A stretch of 64,000 nt of DNA from positions 548,020 through 612,019 of the forward strand of contig NZ_WIDQ01000003.1 in NCBI RefSeq assembly GCF_009495745.1, given 5' to 3'. A program made the position numbers and the translations under genes. This DNA comes from Niveispirillum sp. SYP-B3756 (GTDB lineage Bacteria > Pseudomonadota > Alphaproteobacteria > Azospirillales > Azospirillaceae). Positions 16,382 through 25,768 of the stretch are shown here, in pieces (the first letter of the stretch is position 1; each line of letters begins with the position of its first letter). The notes beneath the pieces were generated by a model. The model was not told where the DNA came from and did not search any database. It worked only from the letters and a program-made list of their open reading frames with translations.

Positions 16382-19300
16382 TCAGGCCTTACGGCTCCAC
16401 CAGCCACCACGCCGGGGCTTGTCTGCCGCCGGTTCCGCCACCGGCTCCGCGGCCGCTGTGGCAACCGGGGCCGGCTCCACCACTGGGGTGGCAGGCGGCA
16501 CCGGTTCGCTGATCTGCTCCGCAGCCGGAACCTCAGCCGCCACCGGCTCCACGGCCTTTTTGCGGCTGCGGGTTGCCTTCTTCTTCGGCGGCGCAGCTTC
16601 CTCCGCCACCGGTTCCACGGCAACCGGCGCTTCCGCCGGGGCCTCGGCAACCACCGGTGCTTCGGTCACCGCATCAGCCACCTTCTTGCGGCTGCGGGTG
16701 GCGCGCTTCTTCGGCGCCGGGGCCTCCTCGGCCACCGGCTCCACAACAGCGGGGGCTTCCACCGGCACTTCGGCAACCACCGGCGCTTCGGTCACCGCAT
16801 CAGCCACCTTCTTGCGGCTGCGGGTGGCACGCTTCTTCGGCGCCGGGGCTTCCTCCGCCACCGGCTCCACAACAGCGGGGGCTTCCACCAGGGGAGCAGC
16901 AAGCTCCGCCACCGGCTCCACCGGGGCATTCACCGCCGGTTCGGCAGCCGGCACCTCGGCGGTAACAATGGCGGCGACCTCCTCGGCCTCCTCCTCATCG
17001 GACTCGCCATCGGCCGACAGCTCATCACCCCGGCGACCACGACGGCGACCGCCACGCTTGCCGCGACGGCGCTTCTTCTGTGCCGCCTCGTCCTCGCCAG
17101 CGGTCGCAGCTTCGTCAGCCTCGTCCTCTGCCTCTTCATCGACCGGCTCAACCGCCTCGGCTTCAACAATCGGGTCAGCCGCGGAAGCGGGGATTTCGGC
17201 CGTATCGGCCTCCAACTCCGCCTCGTCCTCTCCCTCGGCCTCATCCGATGTATCGCCATTGGCGTCGGCGGCCATGCCCTCACCGCGCTCACCCCGACGA
17301 CGACGGCGACGACGACGGCGACGGCCATCACGGTCGCGGTCCCCGTTGCCCTCGCCACGATGGCCATTCTGAACGGGGGCGGCAGCTTCCGCCTCCTCGT
17401 CCTCCGGTTCCACCGGCACAACCTCTTCCACTTCGGGCTCTTCGGCCTCCATGGCGCGTTCGGTCTGGGCCATCACGCGTTCAGCACTGACCGGGGCCAC
17501 AGCGATATCATCGCTGGCCAGACGGGCGCGGAGACGTTCAAGCCGGTGGTCGGTGCCGGTCAGATGGTCATCGGCCTGCAGATAGACGCGCAGACCATGG
17601 CGCCGCTCAATATCCGCCAAGGCCTCGCGCTTATGGTTGAGGATATAGAGCGTGACGGCCGAGGCGCAGGTGACGGTAATCTCCGCCGAACGCTTGCGGA
17701 TACCCTCTTCCTCCACCGCGCGCAGGATAGCCAGGGCGGCACTTTCCAGGCTGCGAATCATGCCGGTGCCCTGGCAATGCGGGCAGCGTTCGAAGTTGAT
17801 TTCCTGCAGGCTGGGGCGCAGGCGCTGACGCGACAGTTCCAGCAGACCGAAGGCGGAAATCCGGCCCAGCTGGATGCGGGCGCGGTCAACCTTCATGCAA
17901 TCCTTCAACCGCTTTTCAACCGACGCGTTGTTGCGCGGGTCTTCCATATCGATGAAGTCGATGACGATCAGGCCGGCCAGATCGCGCAGGCGCAGCTGGC
18001 GCGCCACCTCTTCAGCAGCCTCCAGGTTGGTGCGCACCGCCGTTTCTTCGATATTGCGTTCCTTGGTGGAACGGCCCGAATTGACGTCGATGGCGACCAG
18101 CGCCTCGGTCTGGTTGATGACGATATAGCCACCGGATTTCAATTGGACGATGGGGTTGAACATCGTCTCAATCGCGCCTTCCACCTGGAAACGGTGGAAC
18201 AGCGGGATGCCTTCATCCTGATAAAGCTGGATCTTCTTGGCGTGGCTGGGCATCAGCATCCGCATGAAGTCCTTGGCCACCTGATAGCCGGCCTCACCCT
18301 CGACATGCACTTCGTCAATGTCGCTGGAATAAAGGTCGCGGATTGTGCGCTTGATCAGATTGGCTTCTTCATAGATCAGCGCCGGGGCCACCGACTGCAG
18401 GGTGGTTTCGCGGATGCTGTCCCACAGCCGCATCAGATATTCCAGATCGCGGCGGATCTCCGGCTTGGACCGTTCAATACCCGCCGTGCGCAGGATGACC
18501 GACATGCCCGAGGGAATGTCGAAATCCTCCAGCATTTCCTTCAGGCGCTTGCGGTCGGCCGGGTTGGTGATCTTGCGGGAAATGCCGCCGCCGCGCGGGG
18601 TATTGGGCATCAGCACCGCATAACGGCCGGGCAGCGACAGGAAGGTGGTCAGGGCGGCACCCTTGTTGCCGCGTTCTTCCTTGGTCACCTGCACCAGCAG
18701 AATCTGACGACGCTTGATAACTTCTTGAATCTTATAGGATTTCATCGGCCGGCGGCGCGGCTGGCGCTGCTCTTCCGGCTCAACCTCTTCCTCCACCTGC
18801 TCCGGCGCTTCTGCCGCAGCGGCAACCGGGCGGGTGCTGGGGCGCGGCCGGCGGCGGCGATTGTCGCGGCCACTGCTATGCACGAAGGGCGAACCGTCAG
18901 CGGCCTCGGCTTCACCGGCGGTCGGGTCGATGACCTCCCCCGTCTCGCCATCGGCATCGCCGCTGATCCCCGGCTCCACGCCATCGCTGTCAACGCCCGA
19001 TGCGTCGCCAGTGCCCTCTTCCCCGACGATCAGGGTGGGGGCGCCCCCGCCCACATCTTCCGGTGCCGGCAACGCCGGTTCCTGCTCGATGGGGGTTTCG
19101 CCGTCGGCCTCCGTCTCTGCCCGTTCCAGGGCGCGGGCCTCGCGCTCTTCCGCCAGCTCCTGCTGCTCACGCAGCAGCGCCTCACGGTCGGCGACAGGGA
19201 TACGGTAATAATCGGGATGGATTTCAGAGAAGGCGAGGAACCCGTGACGGTTGCCGCCATATTCAACAAAGGCCGCCTGAAGCGACGGCTCCACCCGGAT

Positions 19301-19441
19301 CACCCGGGCCAGGTAAATATTGCCTTTTAACTGCTTCCTGGAGGCGATCTCGAAATCAAGCTCTTCCAGGCGGTTACCATTAACCACAACGACCCGGGTT
19401 TCCTCCGGATGCGTGGCGTCTACAAGCATACGCTTGGCCAT
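16382..19441 (-). CDS. rne: Ribonuclease E
   Basis: Essential endoribonuclease that processes rRNA and tRNA and starts mRNA decay; its C-terminal tail normally scaffolds the degradosome. 1019 residues starting MAKRMLVDATHPEETRVVVV. The S1 domain (about 35-95 and 240-290) is split by a roughly 150-residue acidic and Arg-rich low-complexity insert, as is common in alphaproteobacteria. The 5'-sensor/RNase H part follows, then the DNase I-like catalytic part with LIVIDFIDMEDPRNN (magnesium-binding Asp, near 497) and the zinc-link RCPHCQGTG (near 552). Residues about 690-1019 are Ala/Glu/Pro-rich with RRRRRRRRGE-type basic patches and a tandem 42-residue repeat. A 0.5-kb leader precedes it. Confidence 0.95.
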   Translation of the reverse strand: MAKRMLVDATHPEETRVVVVNGNRLEELDFEIASRKQLKGNIYLARVIRVEPSLQAAFVEYGGNRHGFLAFSEIHPDYYRIPVADREALLREQQELAEEREARALERAETEADGETPIEQEPALPAPEDVGGGAPTLIVGEEGTGDASGVDSDGVEPGISGDADGETGEVIDPTAGEAEAADGSPFVHSSGRDNRRRRPRPSTRPVAAAAEAPEQVEEEVEPEEQRQPRRRPMKSYKIQEVIKRRQILLVQVTKEERGNKGAALTTFLSLPGRYAVLMPNTPRGGGISRKITNPADRKRLKEMLEDFDIPSGMSVILRTAGIERSKPEIRRDLEYLMRLWDSIRETTLQSVAPALIYEEANLIKRTIRDLYSSDIDEVHVEGEAGYQVAKDFMRMLMPSHAKKIQLYQDEGIPLFHRFQVEGAIETMFNPIVQLKSGGYIVINQTEALVAIDVNSGRSTKERNIEETAVRTNLEAAEEVARQLRLRDLAGLIVIDFIDMEDPRNNASVEKRLKDCMKVDRARIQLGRISAFGLLELSRQRLRPSLQEINFERCPHCQGTGMIRSLESAALAILRAVEEEGIRKRSAEITVTCASAVTLYILNHKREALADIERRHGLRVYLQADDHLTGTDHRLERLRARLASDDIAVAPVSAERVMAQTERAMEAEEPEVEEVVPVEPEDEEAEAAAPVQNGHRGEGNGDRDRDGRRRRRRRRRRGERGEGMAADANGDTSDEAEGEDEAELEADTAEIPASAADPIVEAEAVEPVDEEAEDEADEAATAGEDEAAQKKRRRGKRGGRRRGRRGDELSADGESDEEEAEEVAAIVTAEVPAAEPAVNAPVEPVAELAAPLVEAPAVVEPVAEEAPAPKKRATRSRKKVADAVTEAPVVAEVPVEAPAVVEPVAEEAPAPKKRATRSRKKVADAVTEAPVVAEAPAEAPVAVEPVAEEAAPPKKKATRSRKKAVEPVAAEVPAAEQISEPVPPATPVVEPAPVATAAAEPVAEPAADKPRRGGWWSRKA
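16550..16890 (-). repeat. 126-bp tandem repeat inside the RNase E tail
   Basis: Identical landmarks (the CTTGCGGCTGCGGGT block) recur at about 16558, 16684 and 16810, a period of 126 bp or 42 codons. Each unit encodes a variant of EAPAVVEPVAEEAPAPKKRATRSRKK. Two units are almost identical at DNA level, the third has diverged, which indicates recent slippage or unequal crossing-over. Confidence 0.8.
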
Positions 19442-20002
19442 ATGTCGTCCCCGTGGCGAAGGAACCCCACCCACCCGTGCGACGGGACGGGGGAAGGGCC
19501 CAGCCACCATTTCGGTGCGAGGCATTCGGTGGCAGTCATTGCCAACCACGTCGAACAGCGCTGCCCAAAGCAAGAAACGGGAAGCAGCCAGGACGCGAAC
19601 AACACCATCACCGGGCAGCACACCGGCGAACCGGTACACCACCAACCTCAAGGTTTCCACAGCACCACGCGCCGCCGGGGTTGAACCCCTGGCAAGCGTC
19701 ACAGACAACGGGCGCAAAGGCAGCAGAAATCTGCCGGCAGCGCGGTCCCGGAGCGCGACGCCGAAGCCCGGGAGGGCAAGGACGACGCATGGTTTGTCGC
19801 AAGAGACACCATAAACAGGAGTAGCCCCCTTCCACAATGATAGATTTGCATCCGCCGGATAGGGGATGTGCGTTTTCTGCCCGACAGGGACCGACGCAAG
19901 CAGCCAGGATAAAGCGATTTCTTATCAATGCCGTTGAAGTGGCTGATTTTCCGTGCCTATAAAAGCGCTGGTATTTCATCACCGCCGGGGGACGGAACAG
20001 GC
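19442..20002. other. Long rne leader and rne/amiC divergent control region
   Basis: About 560 bp without a convincing gene. Leftward transcription of rne would produce a long 5' UTR. In other bacteria the rne leader is the site where RNase E cleaves its own message, so this is a plausible autoregulatory region. Minus-strand reading frames of up to 124 codons in it are Cys/Arg/Pro-rich and look spurious. The right end carries the amiC promoter. No riboswitch is recognised. Confidence 0.5.
19934..19963 (+). promoter_or_regulatory. Sigma-70-like promoter for amiC
   Basis: TTGAAG (19934-19939) and TATAAA (19958-19963) are separated by 18 bp, implying transcription from about 19970. This makes the upstream in-frame ATG at 19928 untranscribable and favours the GTG start at 20003. 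Confidence 0.55.
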
Positions 20003-21451
20003 GTGAGGCGCCGTCAGCATCCCGCAGGAACCGGGGCCGACCATGCCCGGCAGCAAGGCCGGATCGCGTGGGCGGTCACTTGTGCGCTTTTGCTGGCCTT
20101 GTTCTGGCTGCTGCCCTGGCAGACGGCCTGCGCCGGTGAGGAGAGCCGGATCGCCCTGAACCAGGCCCAGATGGGTGCCATCCGCCCACCCGCCTCCCCG
20201 GTTTTGTCGCAGATTCTCGACGCCCGGCTGGGTGTGCATCCGGACAAGACCCGCTTCGTGCTGGAACTGACCCAGGCGATCCCCTTCCGGGTGCAGACCC
20301 AATCGTCCCCCTATAGTGTGGTGATTGATCTGGCCGATGTTGCCTGGGGCGGGGCCATGTTGCCCGGTCGGGGTTTGGTGCTGGCCGTGGCGTCGGACAA
20401 TATGGCCCCCGGCCGGGTCCGGCTGGTGCTGCCGACGACGGGTCCGGTGCGGGTGGTGCTGGCGGAGATCATTCCGCCACGCGATGGCCGCCCGCCGCGC
20501 TTCATCCTGGATCTGGCACCCGCCAGCGGCACACCGCACGCGGGCGCCCCCCAAACCATCGGCACCCTGCCCCCGCCCCTTGCCCCGCAGGAGCCGGTCA
20601 GCCCGCCGCCGGAGCTGGCGGCCAGCGTCACCGGCCCCCAGCCCAGCGCCAACGGCCCGCAATCAGCCGGCAGACCCGGTGCCGGCCTTGTGGTGGCCGC
20701 CGCCAGCCTGGGCCGTGCGCCGCTGCCGCCCCGGCCCAAGCCACCGGCCAAGGTGGAATTGCCGCTGATCGTCATCGATCCCGGCCATGGTGGCCAGGAT
20801 CCCGGTGCCATTGCCGGCAACGGCACCTATGAGAAAGACATCACCCTGGCCATGGCGCGGGAGTTGCGACGGCAATTGCTGGCCAGCAAGCGCTATCGGG
20901 TGGTGCTGACACGCGACAAGGACATTTTCATCCCCCTGCGCGACCGCGCCGCCGTGGCCCGCGACCAGGGGGCCAGCCTGTTCATCTCCCTTCACGCCGA
21001 CAGCATCGACCGTAAGCAGGTGCGCGGTCTTTCCATCTACACCCTGTCAGAGAAAGCCTCGGATCGGGAGGCGGAAACCCTGGCCCAGCGGGAGAATCGC
21101 GCAGACGCGCTGGGCGGGCTGGACCTGTCCTCCCAGCCCGAACAGGTTGCCAATATCCTGATCAACCTGTCGCAGCGGGAAAAGATGAACCAGTCACGCC
21201 GTTTCGCCGCCCTGGTGCTGACCAGCCTGGACAAGGCGATTGCCGTGCTGCCATCCCCCCTGCGTTCCGCCGGTTTCGGGGTACTGACGGCGCCCGATGT
21301 GCCGTCGGTGCTGGTGGAAATGGGCTATCTCTCCCACACGAAGGACGCCAAGCTGCTGACCAATGCTGCCCACCGCCGCCGCATGGCTGCTTCGCTCGTG
21401 CGCGCCGTGGATGGCTACTTTTCGCCGGGCGCGGGCCGGAAACGGTCATGA
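20003..21451 (+). CDS. amiC: N-acetylmuramoyl-L-alanine amidase with AMIN domain
   Basis: Periplasmic zinc amidase that cuts the stem peptide from muramic acid during cell separation. 482 residues from GTG 20003. The signal anchor is IAWAVTCALLLALFWLLPW, then the AMIN septal-targeting domain (DARLGVHPDKTRFVLELT...RFILDL) and a Pro-rich linker. Amidase_3 shows the zinc ligands VIDPGHGGQDPGA (His), GTYEKDITLAMA (Glu), ISLHADSID (His) and the catalytic Glu in VLVEMGYLSHTKDA. An ATG at 19928 would extend it but overlaps the predicted promoter. mrcA follows after 125 bp, so the two murein genes may be co-expressed. Confidence 0.9.
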   Translation: MRRRQHPAGTGADHARQQGRIAWAVTCALLLALFWLLPWQTACAGEESRIALNQAQMGAIRPPASPVLSQILDARLGVHPDKTRFVLELTQAIPFRVQTQSSPYSVVIDLADVAWGGAMLPGRGLVLAVASDNMAPGRVRLVLPTTGPVRVVLAEIIPPRDGRPPRFILDLAPASGTPHAGAPQTIGTLPPPLAPQEPVSPPPELAASVTGPQPSANGPQSAGRPGAGLVVAAASLGRAPLPPRPKPPAKVELPLIVIDPGHGGQDPGAIAGNGTYEKDITLAMARELRRQLLASKRYRVVLTRDKDIFIPLRDRAAVARDQGASLFISLHADSIDRKQVRGLSIYTLSEKASDREAETLAQRENRADALGGLDLSSQPEQVANILINLSQREKMNQSRRFAALVLTSLDKAIAVLPSPLRSAGFGVLTAPDVPSVLVEMGYLSHTKDAKLLTNAAHRRRMAASLVRAVDGYFSPGAGRKRS

Positions 21452-21576
21452 GGGCGACATAATCTTCACGAGATTGCTAGAATGCCAGGATGAAGGCGGG
21501 CCGATGCCTCGGCGCCGCAATTATGGTGTTTTCTGCTGATGCGGGTGCGGGCGCCCGTATGGGAACGGGTTGGAAA

Positions 21577-24123
21577 ATGAATAGATGGATCAAGGCCGGG
21601 CTGGTCTGTGGGGTGGCGCTGGCGGCAGTCGGCGTCGGGATCGGCGTGCTGGGCTATATCCGCTACAGCAAGGATTTGCCCGACCATACGACCCTGGCCA
21701 ATTACACGCCCGCCGTCGCCACCCGCGTTCATGCCGGTGACGGGCGGCTGGTGGCGGAATTTGCCAGTGAACGCCGCGTCTTCGTGCCCATCGCCTCGGT
21801 GCCCAAGCGGGTGATCCATGCCTTTGTCTCGGCAGAAGATCAGAATTTCTTTACCCATCATGGGGTTGACTGGTTGGCTGTGCTGCGCGCCCAGTTGCAG
21901 AACCTGAAAAACCTCGGCTCCGGCCGCCGTCCCATCGGTGCCTCCACCATCACCCAGCAGGTCACCCGCGTCTTCCTGCTGACGAACGAAGTCTCCTACG
22001 TCCGCAAGATCAAGGAAGCCATCCTGGCCAGCCGCATCGAGGATGCGATGACCAAGGACCAGATCCTTGAGCTTTATATGAATGAGATTTTCCTGGGCAA
22101 CCGCGCCTATGGCGTGGGGGCCGCCGCACTCAATTATTTCAACAAGTCCCTGGATGAGTTGACCATTGCCGAGGCGGCCTTCCTGGCCTCCCTGCCCAAG
22201 GCGCCCGATCGCTATTACCGCGAACGTCACCGCGATGCCGCCATCGCCCGGCGCAATTATGTGCTGGGCCGCATGGAAGAAGATGGCTACATCACCGCCG
22301 CAGAGGCCGACGCCGCCCGGCAGGAGCCGCTGAATTTCGCCGACCGTGCCGGCGATAATCAGGTCCGCGCCGATTACTTCATTGAAGAGGTGCGGCGCGA
22401 GCTGGCCAAGCTCTATGGGGAGCAGACGCTCTATGCCGGCGGCCTGTCGGTGCGCACCACGCTGGACCCGACCCTGCAGGCCGCCGCCTCCACCGCGCTG
22501 CGCGACGGGCTGATGGCCTATGACCGGCGCGATGGCTGGCGCGGCCCCGTTGCCCGGCTGCAGGGGCTGGATAGCTGGCAGGAAAAGCTGGAAGAAATCC
22601 GCATCCCGCCCGGTGGGGAGGATTGGGATCTGGCCGTGGTGCTGAAGACGGCCGATGATGCCGTCACCGTCGGGCTGATCGATGGCCGCCAGGGCCGCAT
22701 CCCGCTGTCCGAACTGAAATGGGCCCGCAAGTCGGACAAGGGCCGCATCGTCGGCCCCAGCATTGCCAAGGCATCCGACGCGCTTTCACCGGGTGAGGTG
22801 GTGTTCGTGGAAACGCTGGCCGGGGCCAAGGGCGAGAAGGCCGACCAGTTCGCCCTGCGCCAGATCCCGGAGGTGCAGGGCGCCATCATGGCGATGGACC
22901 CGCATACCGGCCGCGTGCTGGCCATGTCCGGCGGGTTCAGCGCCCGGATGAGCGTGTTCAACCGCGCCACCCAGGCCATGCGCCAGCCCGGTTCCTCCTT
23001 CAAGCCGTTCGTCTATCTGACGGCGCTGGACCATGGCTTCACCCCGTCCACCCTGGTGCTGGACGCGCCCTTTGCCCTGGACCAGGGCGGGGGCCTTGGC
23101 AAATGGAAGCCGGCCAACTATTCCGACAAATTCTATGGCCCGACCCCGCTGCGCGTCGGCATTGAGAAGTCGCGTAACGTCATGACAGTGCGGCTGGCGC
23201 AGTATATCGGCATGGACCCGGTGGTAGAGACGGCGCGCCGATTCGGCATCTATGACAATCTGCCGGCCCAGCTTTCCATGGCGCTGGGGGCGGGGGAAAC
23301 CACGGTCATGCGCATGACCACCGCCTATGCCATGCTGGTCAATGGCGGCCGCAAGATTGAGCCCAGCTTCATCGACCGGGTGCAGGACCGCACCGGCAAG
23401 ACCGTCTTCCGCCATGACAACCGGCCCTGTGTCGGCTGCCAGATGCCGCTGGCAACAGCCGCTGTGACAGCAGACACCGGCACCGCCGGCACGGTTCCCG
23501 TACCGCAGACGGCCGCCCCCAGCCCGCTGGCCGAGGCGGTGCCCGTCAGCCCGGATCAGGTGCCGCAGGTGCCGGATGAGCGGGAACAGGTGGATGATCC
23601 GCGCACCATCTATCAGGTCGTCTCCATGCTGGAAGGCGTGGTGCAGCGCGGCACGGCCACCAAGCTCCGCGAAATCGGCAAGCCGCTGGCCGGCAAGACC
23701 GGCACCACCAATGACAGTATGGATGCCTGGTTCGTCGGCTTCTCTCCCGATCTGACCGTGGGGGTATTTGTTGGCTATGACCAGCCGCGTTCGCTGGGCG
23801 ATCATGAAACCGGCGGCAGCGTGGCAGTGCCGATCTTCAAGGATTTCATGACGGTGGCGCTGAAGGATCAGCCGGCCATCCCCTTCCGTGTGCCGCCGGG
23901 CCTGCAACTGGTCCGCGTCGATCCGGAAAGTGGCAAGCCGGTGCCGCCGGGCACGCGCAACGCCATCTGGGAAGGTTTCATCCCCGGCACGGAGCCCAAT
24001 GACGGCCAGGGCGTGCTGGATGGCGGCGATAATGGTGCCGGTTTCGTCTCTTCCGCCGGGCAGCCGGTGCCGGGCAGCCAGCCGGCCCCCACCATCGGCA
24101 CCGGCACCGGCGGTGTGTACTGA
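21577..24123 (+). CDS. mrcA: Penicillin-binding protein 1A (bifunctional)
   Basis: Polymerises glycan strands and cross-links peptides in the periplasm. 848 residues. One transmembrane anchor (IKAGLVCGVALAAVGVGIGVLGYI), then the GT51 transglycosylase with SAEDQNFFTHHGVDW (catalytic Glu) and GASTITQQVTR, an OB-like linker insert, and the transpeptidase with QPGSSFKPFVY (SxxK nucleophile), EKSRNVMTV (SxN) and GKPLAGKTGTTND (KTG). Family length is about 850. An alternative ATG six codons upstream (21559) cannot be excluded. It is followed by a strong terminator. Confidence 0.95.
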   Translation: MNRWIKAGLVCGVALAAVGVGIGVLGYIRYSKDLPDHTTLANYTPAVATRVHAGDGRLVAEFASERRVFVPIASVPKRVIHAFVSAEDQNFFTHHGVDWLAVLRAQLQNLKNLGSGRRPIGASTITQQVTRVFLLTNEVSYVRKIKEAILASRIEDAMTKDQILELYMNEIFLGNRAYGVGAAALNYFNKSLDELTIAEAAFLASLPKAPDRYYRERHRDAAIARRNYVLGRMEEDGYITAAEADAARQEPLNFADRAGDNQVRADYFIEEVRRELAKLYGEQTLYAGGLSVRTTLDPTLQAAASTALRDGLMAYDRRDGWRGPVARLQGLDSWQEKLEEIRIPPGGEDWDLAVVLKTADDAVTVGLIDGRQGRIPLSELKWARKSDKGRIVGPSIAKASDALSPGEVVFVETLAGAKGEKADQFALRQIPEVQGAIMAMDPHTGRVLAMSGGFSARMSVFNRATQAMRQPGSSFKPFVYLTALDHGFTPSTLVLDAPFALDQGGGLGKWKPANYSDKFYGPTPLRVGIEKSRNVMTVRLAQYIGMDPVVETARRFGIYDNLPAQLSMALGAGETTVMRMTTAYAMLVNGGRKIEPSFIDRVQDRTGKTVFRHDNRPCVGCQMPLATAAVTADTGTAGTVPVPQTAAPSPLAEAVPVSPDQVPQVPDEREQVDDPRTIYQVVSMLEGVVQRGTATKLREIGKPLAGKTGTTNDSMDAWFVGFSPDLTVGVFVGYDQPRSLGDHETGGSVAVPIFKDFMTVALKDQPAIPFRVPPGLQLVRVDPESGKPVPPGTRNAIWEGFIPGTEPNDGQGVLDGGDNGAGFVSSAGQPVPGSQPAPTIGTGTGGVY

Positions 24124-24125
24124 TC

Positions 24126-24161
24126 CCAACCCGCCTGAAGGGGCACCTTCAGGCGGGTTGG
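24126..24161 (+). terminator. 15-bp hairpin after mrcA
   Basis: Perfect 15-bp arms (24126-24140 and 24147-24161) around GGGCAC, two bases after the mrcA stop. The 3' arm ends GGGTTGG, with no T-run, so it may stop transcription weakly or protect the 3' end. Confidence 0.6.
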
Positions 24162-24162
24162 A

Positions 24163-24238
24163 GGCCGGCGACCGCCGGCCCGCCGCCCATGCGGCGTGAG
24201 CCAAGCCCGCGAATGCGGGCGCCCGGCGCATGAAGGAG
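24163..24238 (+). repeat. Three-hairpin intergenic element, copy 3
   Basis: Hairpin A GGCCGGC-GACC-GCCGGCC, hairpin B CGCCGC-CCAT-GCGGCG, the linker TGAGCCAAGC, hairpin C CCCGC-GAAT-GCGGG, then GCGCCCGGCGC and ATGAAGGAG. It begins directly after the mrcA terminator and lies 100 bp before the next gene. See copies at 2482 and 5267. Confidence 0.75.
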
Positions 24239-24337
24239 ATTGGTATGATCCCCTATCCATGGGGGTAGCGGCGGGCTGTCGGCAGCCCGCCGCCTCTGCT
24301 GTTACGCTTGCCGGCGTCACCAGCGATAAGGCCTTGG

Positions 24338-25717
24338 ATGAACGCCGGCACCCCATCCCCCTCCTTCACCCGTCTCCACGCCCTGCGCCAGGCCCTGGAT
24401 GTGGAGGCGCAGCGGCGCTGTCTGCGGGAAATGACCGGCGCCGATCTGCTGCATCTCACCCGTTCGCTGGAATTCCAGGCCATTCTGGAAGGCGCACCGC
24501 CGGAGCTGCTGGAGATGCTGCGCCCCTGGCTGCGGCAGGCCCGGCCGCCCCGCGTCGGCTCGGTGGAGCGGCTGTGCTGGCGGCCGCTGGAGCGGTTCCT
24601 GGTGGATGCATCCGAGGCGGGTTCCGCCTGCTGGCTGGTGCCCCGCCGGCTGCTGACCCCACTCTGGCTGGCGCTGGAGGCTGCCCATCCTGAGCCGGTA
24701 GAGCAGCTGAAGCGACAGCACGCACTGGCCTGCTTCGATGGCGATCAGATCAGCCTGGATCGCGTCTCTACCGGGGTGGCCGATCTGGCCGCCTATTTCT
24801 TCAACAACACGCCTGATCTGCCGGAACGGCTGGGCCTGAATGCGGCGGAAACAGAGATGCTGGGTTTCATCGCCCGGGTGATGAAATGGCATCGGCTGGT
24901 CATGCCCAATGTGCGCTATTTCCAGCAAGCGCCCCTGGTGCGGCGCCTGCCAGGGGTGGAAGCGCTGCGGCTGTGCAGCAACTGGTATACGCTGCTGGAA
25001 CTGCTGGAAGACCAGTTCGATCTTTATCTGCTCTATCTGTTCAATATCAGCGCCGATCCCATCCATGTGATCGATGCCTTCCCCTTCTATTTCGAACGGC
25101 TGGAAGATGCCGATTGTTTGGCCATGCGCTGGCTGCGCCATCGGCTGGACCAGCAGTTGCAGGACATCAGCGCCGCCCTGGCCATCCCCCCTCGGCTGCA
25201 GGCCATGGGGGCGCTGCAAACCCTGTCGGACAAGCTGATGAACATGGAACGGTTCATCGAACGGCTGCACCGGCTGCCTTTGCTGGCCCCCGACCAGCCG
25301 GAGGGAAAGCGCATCGCCGCCCTGCCGCCACAGCGGCTGTCACTGGATTATGTCAGCCGGCTCTGTCTGGCCTATCTGGAGGATTTGACCGACCTGCTGC
25401 ATGGTCAGGGACCGCAGCGCGACCGGGCGCGGGAGGTGCTGCCGGTGCTGTCCATCGTCATGCCGCCCCTGCTTTCGCGGCTGGGGCTGAATGACAGCGG
25501 CGGCCGTATCGCCACCCTGCAGGCAGAATTCGGCGGCAAGGCGCTGTATGAGATCGACCGCTATCTACGCAGCCACGAGGTGTCCCCCCGCTCCCGCCAG
25601 GGGCTGCCTTCCAGCCTGGACCCGGTTCTGACCATGTGCGAAACCTTGGGCATGGTGGACACGGCCGCCGTGCTGCGGGGCCGGCTGGACATCGCGGCCT
25701 CCACCCCGAACGGATAG
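24338..25717 (+). CDS. Unrecognised 459-residue helical protein
   Basis: No family recognised. It begins MNAGTPSPSFTRLHALRQAL and is Leu- and Arg-rich with amphipathic helices throughout (ELLEMLRPWLRQAR, LLELLEDQFDLYLLYLFNISADP, RLCLAYLEDLTDLLHGQ). No signal peptide, transmembrane segment or nucleotide-binding motif is visible. Midway, FISRVMKWHRLV-like and YFERLEDADCLAMRWLRHRLD segments suggest a solenoid or all-alpha fold. Codon use matches neighbours. It sits between mrcA and mutL, 51 bp before mutL, and may share its transcript. The start is uncertain; AAGG lies upstream of the chosen ATG. Confidence 0.7.
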   Translation: MNAGTPSPSFTRLHALRQALDVEAQRRCLREMTGADLLHLTRSLEFQAILEGAPPELLEMLRPWLRQARPPRVGSVERLCWRPLERFLVDASEAGSACWLVPRRLLTPLWLALEAAHPEPVEQLKRQHALACFDGDQISLDRVSTGVADLAAYFFNNTPDLPERLGLNAAETEMLGFIARVMKWHRLVMPNVRYFQQAPLVRRLPGVEALRLCSNWYTLLELLEDQFDLYLLYLFNISADPIHVIDAFPFYFERLEDADCLAMRWLRHRLDQQLQDISAALAIPPRLQAMGALQTLSDKLMNMERFIERLHRLPLLAPDQPEGKRIAALPPQRLSLDYVSRLCLAYLEDLTDLLHGQGPQRDRAREVLPVLSIVMPPLLSRLGLNDSGGRIATLQAEFGGKALYEIDRYLRSHEVSPRSRQGLPSSLDPVLTMCETLGMVDTAAVLRGRLDIAASTPNG

Positions 25718-25768
25718 ATATTGTAGCCGGCTTGGCGGCCAGCCCCCATCGGTGCTATGACCTGGGTC

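Noticed and set aside
16340..19330. 996-codon plus-strand frame rich in His, Leu and Arg
   Set aside because: Antisense shadow of rne, produced by GC-rich repeats.
19608..19982. 124-codon minus-strand frame upstream of rne
   Set aside because: Cys/Arg/Pro-rich without family character, internal starts lack ribosome sites, and it overlaps the amiC promoter; better read as leader DNA.
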